From positions 273,459 to 337,458 of the forward strand of contig NZ_BPTV01000003.1 of NCBI RefSeq assembly GCF_019973375.1: a stretch of 64,000 nucleotides of DNA, given 5' to 3'. The notes under the pieces were generated by a model that did not search any database, was not told the origin of the DNA, and was given only the letters and a program-made list of their open reading frames with translations. The position numbers were made by a program, and so were the translations under genes. This stretch comes from Prevotella lacticifex. Its GTDB lineage: Bacteria > Bacteroidota > Bacteroidia > Bacteroidales > Bacteroidaceae. Positions 63,153 to 64,000 of this stretch are shown here, piece by piece (positions within the stretch are counted from its first letter, which is position 1; every line of letters starts with the position of its first letter).

Positions 63153-63416
63153 TAAATTTCCTAAAGTTTCCCACTTGGAGAACCCCTTTATAAAAAGGCT
63201 TTCCCAAAGGGTATGCGCATCTTTAACTTTTCAAAAAACTTTTTATGAGCAGTAGAATATTGCATTATCGGACTTCTCCTTTTAAGGTCATTTGCCCTTT
63301 CACATTTATTAAGCACTTGTTAAACTACTTTGTTTATGGGCATCCTGCTATTTGAACTTTTCAGAAACCCCTTGTTTATGGGCATTTTGAACAAGTGGGA
63401 AACTTTAGTAAATTTC
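63153..63416. repeat. MITE-like 264-bp element with 25-bp terminal inverted repeats
   Basis: 63153-63177 and 63392-63416 are reverse complements at 23 of 25 positions, sharing CTAAAGTTTCCCACTTG. Inside are two copies of TTGTTTATGGGCAT (63330-63343 and 63372-63385) and no ORF. It sits directly upstream of the TonB-receptor -7 box. A non-autonomous transposable element or a large regulatory inverted repeat are both possible. Confidence 0.6.
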
Positions 63417-63646
63417 TTAAATCATGTATTACAAAATTAAGAAAATGTTAATCGACATGCCAAAATTTAACCTCACCACTGCCCCACACCGGAAATTCAG
63501 GCTCTCATATACCTCTCAATACACAAATATCAAGTCCTGCCCACAATTTTCCGTCGCAACGATGCCCTGCTGCCCCCTACTCTACCCCCAAAAGCACCCC
63601 TATCAGTACAATTAGCAAATACACCCACCACTCGAAGCGATTTCTT

Positions 63647-64000
63647 ATCAATCATTTCCCCTATATTTGTGTTCCTTTACTCACCGTCCCCACACCCCGA
63701 CGCCCCCACGTATCAATTGATTCCCCAACAGCTATAACCTTTGCCACCCCTCAAACGACCCTATATCTTTACCATATCAATTGATTCCACAACAACTACG
63801 GTCTCTTTGCCAATTGCCCTCAAAACTCGCATTCACCATATCAACTGATTTCACAACTGCTACGGTCTCTTGCCATTCGCCTAACGCCCAAACAACTTCT
63901 CATTGTAATCTAATTCCCCAACAGCATCGTTTCTCTGCCATTCGTCTCACGTCCAACGACTTCTCTTTGAAATCTGGTTCCCCAACAGCATCGTTCCTCT
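63647..64000. repeat. degenerate 64-68 bp tandem repeats reaching the right edge
   Basis: Six unit starts marked by an ATCAATTGATTCCCCAACA-like string lie at about 63647, 63712, 63776, 63840, 63908 and 63972 (periods 65, 64, 64, 68, 64). Later units also share CATCGTTTCTCTGCCATTCG. The + strand is poor in G. No frame is open through the units. The array continues beyond the window; the stretch 63417-63646 before it holds no gene I can support. Confidence 0.7.

Noticed and set aside
63647..64000. A CRISPR array or repeat-protein gene at the right edge.
   Set aside because: The whole 64-68 bp unit varies gradually, without constant repeats and unique spacers, and stops occur in all frames. A decayed array cannot be excluded but is not supported.

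Overview
The window looks like chromosomal DNA of a Bacteroidales bacterium, most likely Prevotella or a close relative. The evidence is a TonB-dependent receptor of the Oar type, SCxxC-type lipoproteins, a PCMD-domain protein, Bacteroidetes-style AddA/AddB-like nuclease-helicases, and above all promoters of the Bacteroidetes type (TTTG or TTG, 19-21 bases, then TAnnTTTG) in front of many genes. Coding density is high on both strands, and most functions are housekeeping. This assignment is inference from gene content, not from a database match.

Layout. 1-5.8 kb: the end of a secreted protein, a PCMD lipoprotein and an outer-membrane barrel (+ strand), then an aldo/keto reductase and a two-domain GH43 hydrolase (- strand). 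5.8-6.8 kb: a gene-free kilobase holding two compact small-RNA units. 6.8-12.5 kb: a lipoprotein, an AGCS amino-acid/Na+ symporter, ribH with a TPR protein, recF-dciA and rubredoxin. 12.9-15.1 kb: a first IS1634-type insertion sequence. 15.2-16.5 kb: a duplicated greA tail, nested palindromes and greA. 16.5-22.6 kb: a NUDIX gene, an unassigned ncRNA unit, a glycosyltransferase, a DEDDh exonuclease, a phosphohexomutase and uxaB. 23.0-29.4 kb: the addA/addB-like pair. 29.7-34.9 kb: a 22-bp repeat array and a type III restriction-modification pair in res-mod order. 35.4-40.2 kb: a TPP-riboswitch operon, thiD-thiE-thiC-thi4-tenI. 40.4-45.9 kb: a patatin gene followed by a decayed, rearranged accessory stretch (AraC remnant, broken ribD, ATPase remnant, chimeric ORF, duplicated patatin tail) around an intact retropepsin-like gene and an EamA transporter. 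45.9-48.0 kb: the second IS copy, in inverted orientation. 48.1-55.6 kb: dinB-thrE, sppA, lpxK, punA and thiL. 56.1-64 kb: tRNA-Phe, a second 22-bp array, a beta-helix lipoprotein, cdd, a strongly structured spacer, a cupin gene, the TonB receptor, and then a MITE-like inverted repeat and 64-68 bp tandem repeats running off the right edge.

How the genes work together. The thi operon makes both halves of thiamine phosphate: ThiC and ThiD make the pyrimidine, Thi4 and TenI the thiazole, and ThiE joins them. ThiL, 14 kb away, makes the diphosphate. RecF, DciA, AddA/B and DinB are replication and repair functions. The best candidates for undescribed biology are non-coding: the paired sRNA units at 6.3-6.6 kb, the ncRNA at 17.2-17.4 kb, the multi-branched palindromic elements at 15.5-16.0 and 58.8-59.2 kb, the two 22-bp palindromic arrays, and the two cases where a gene's 3' end is duplicated beyond an inserted segment. 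I saw no CRISPR array, prophage, or defence system beyond the type III R-M pair.
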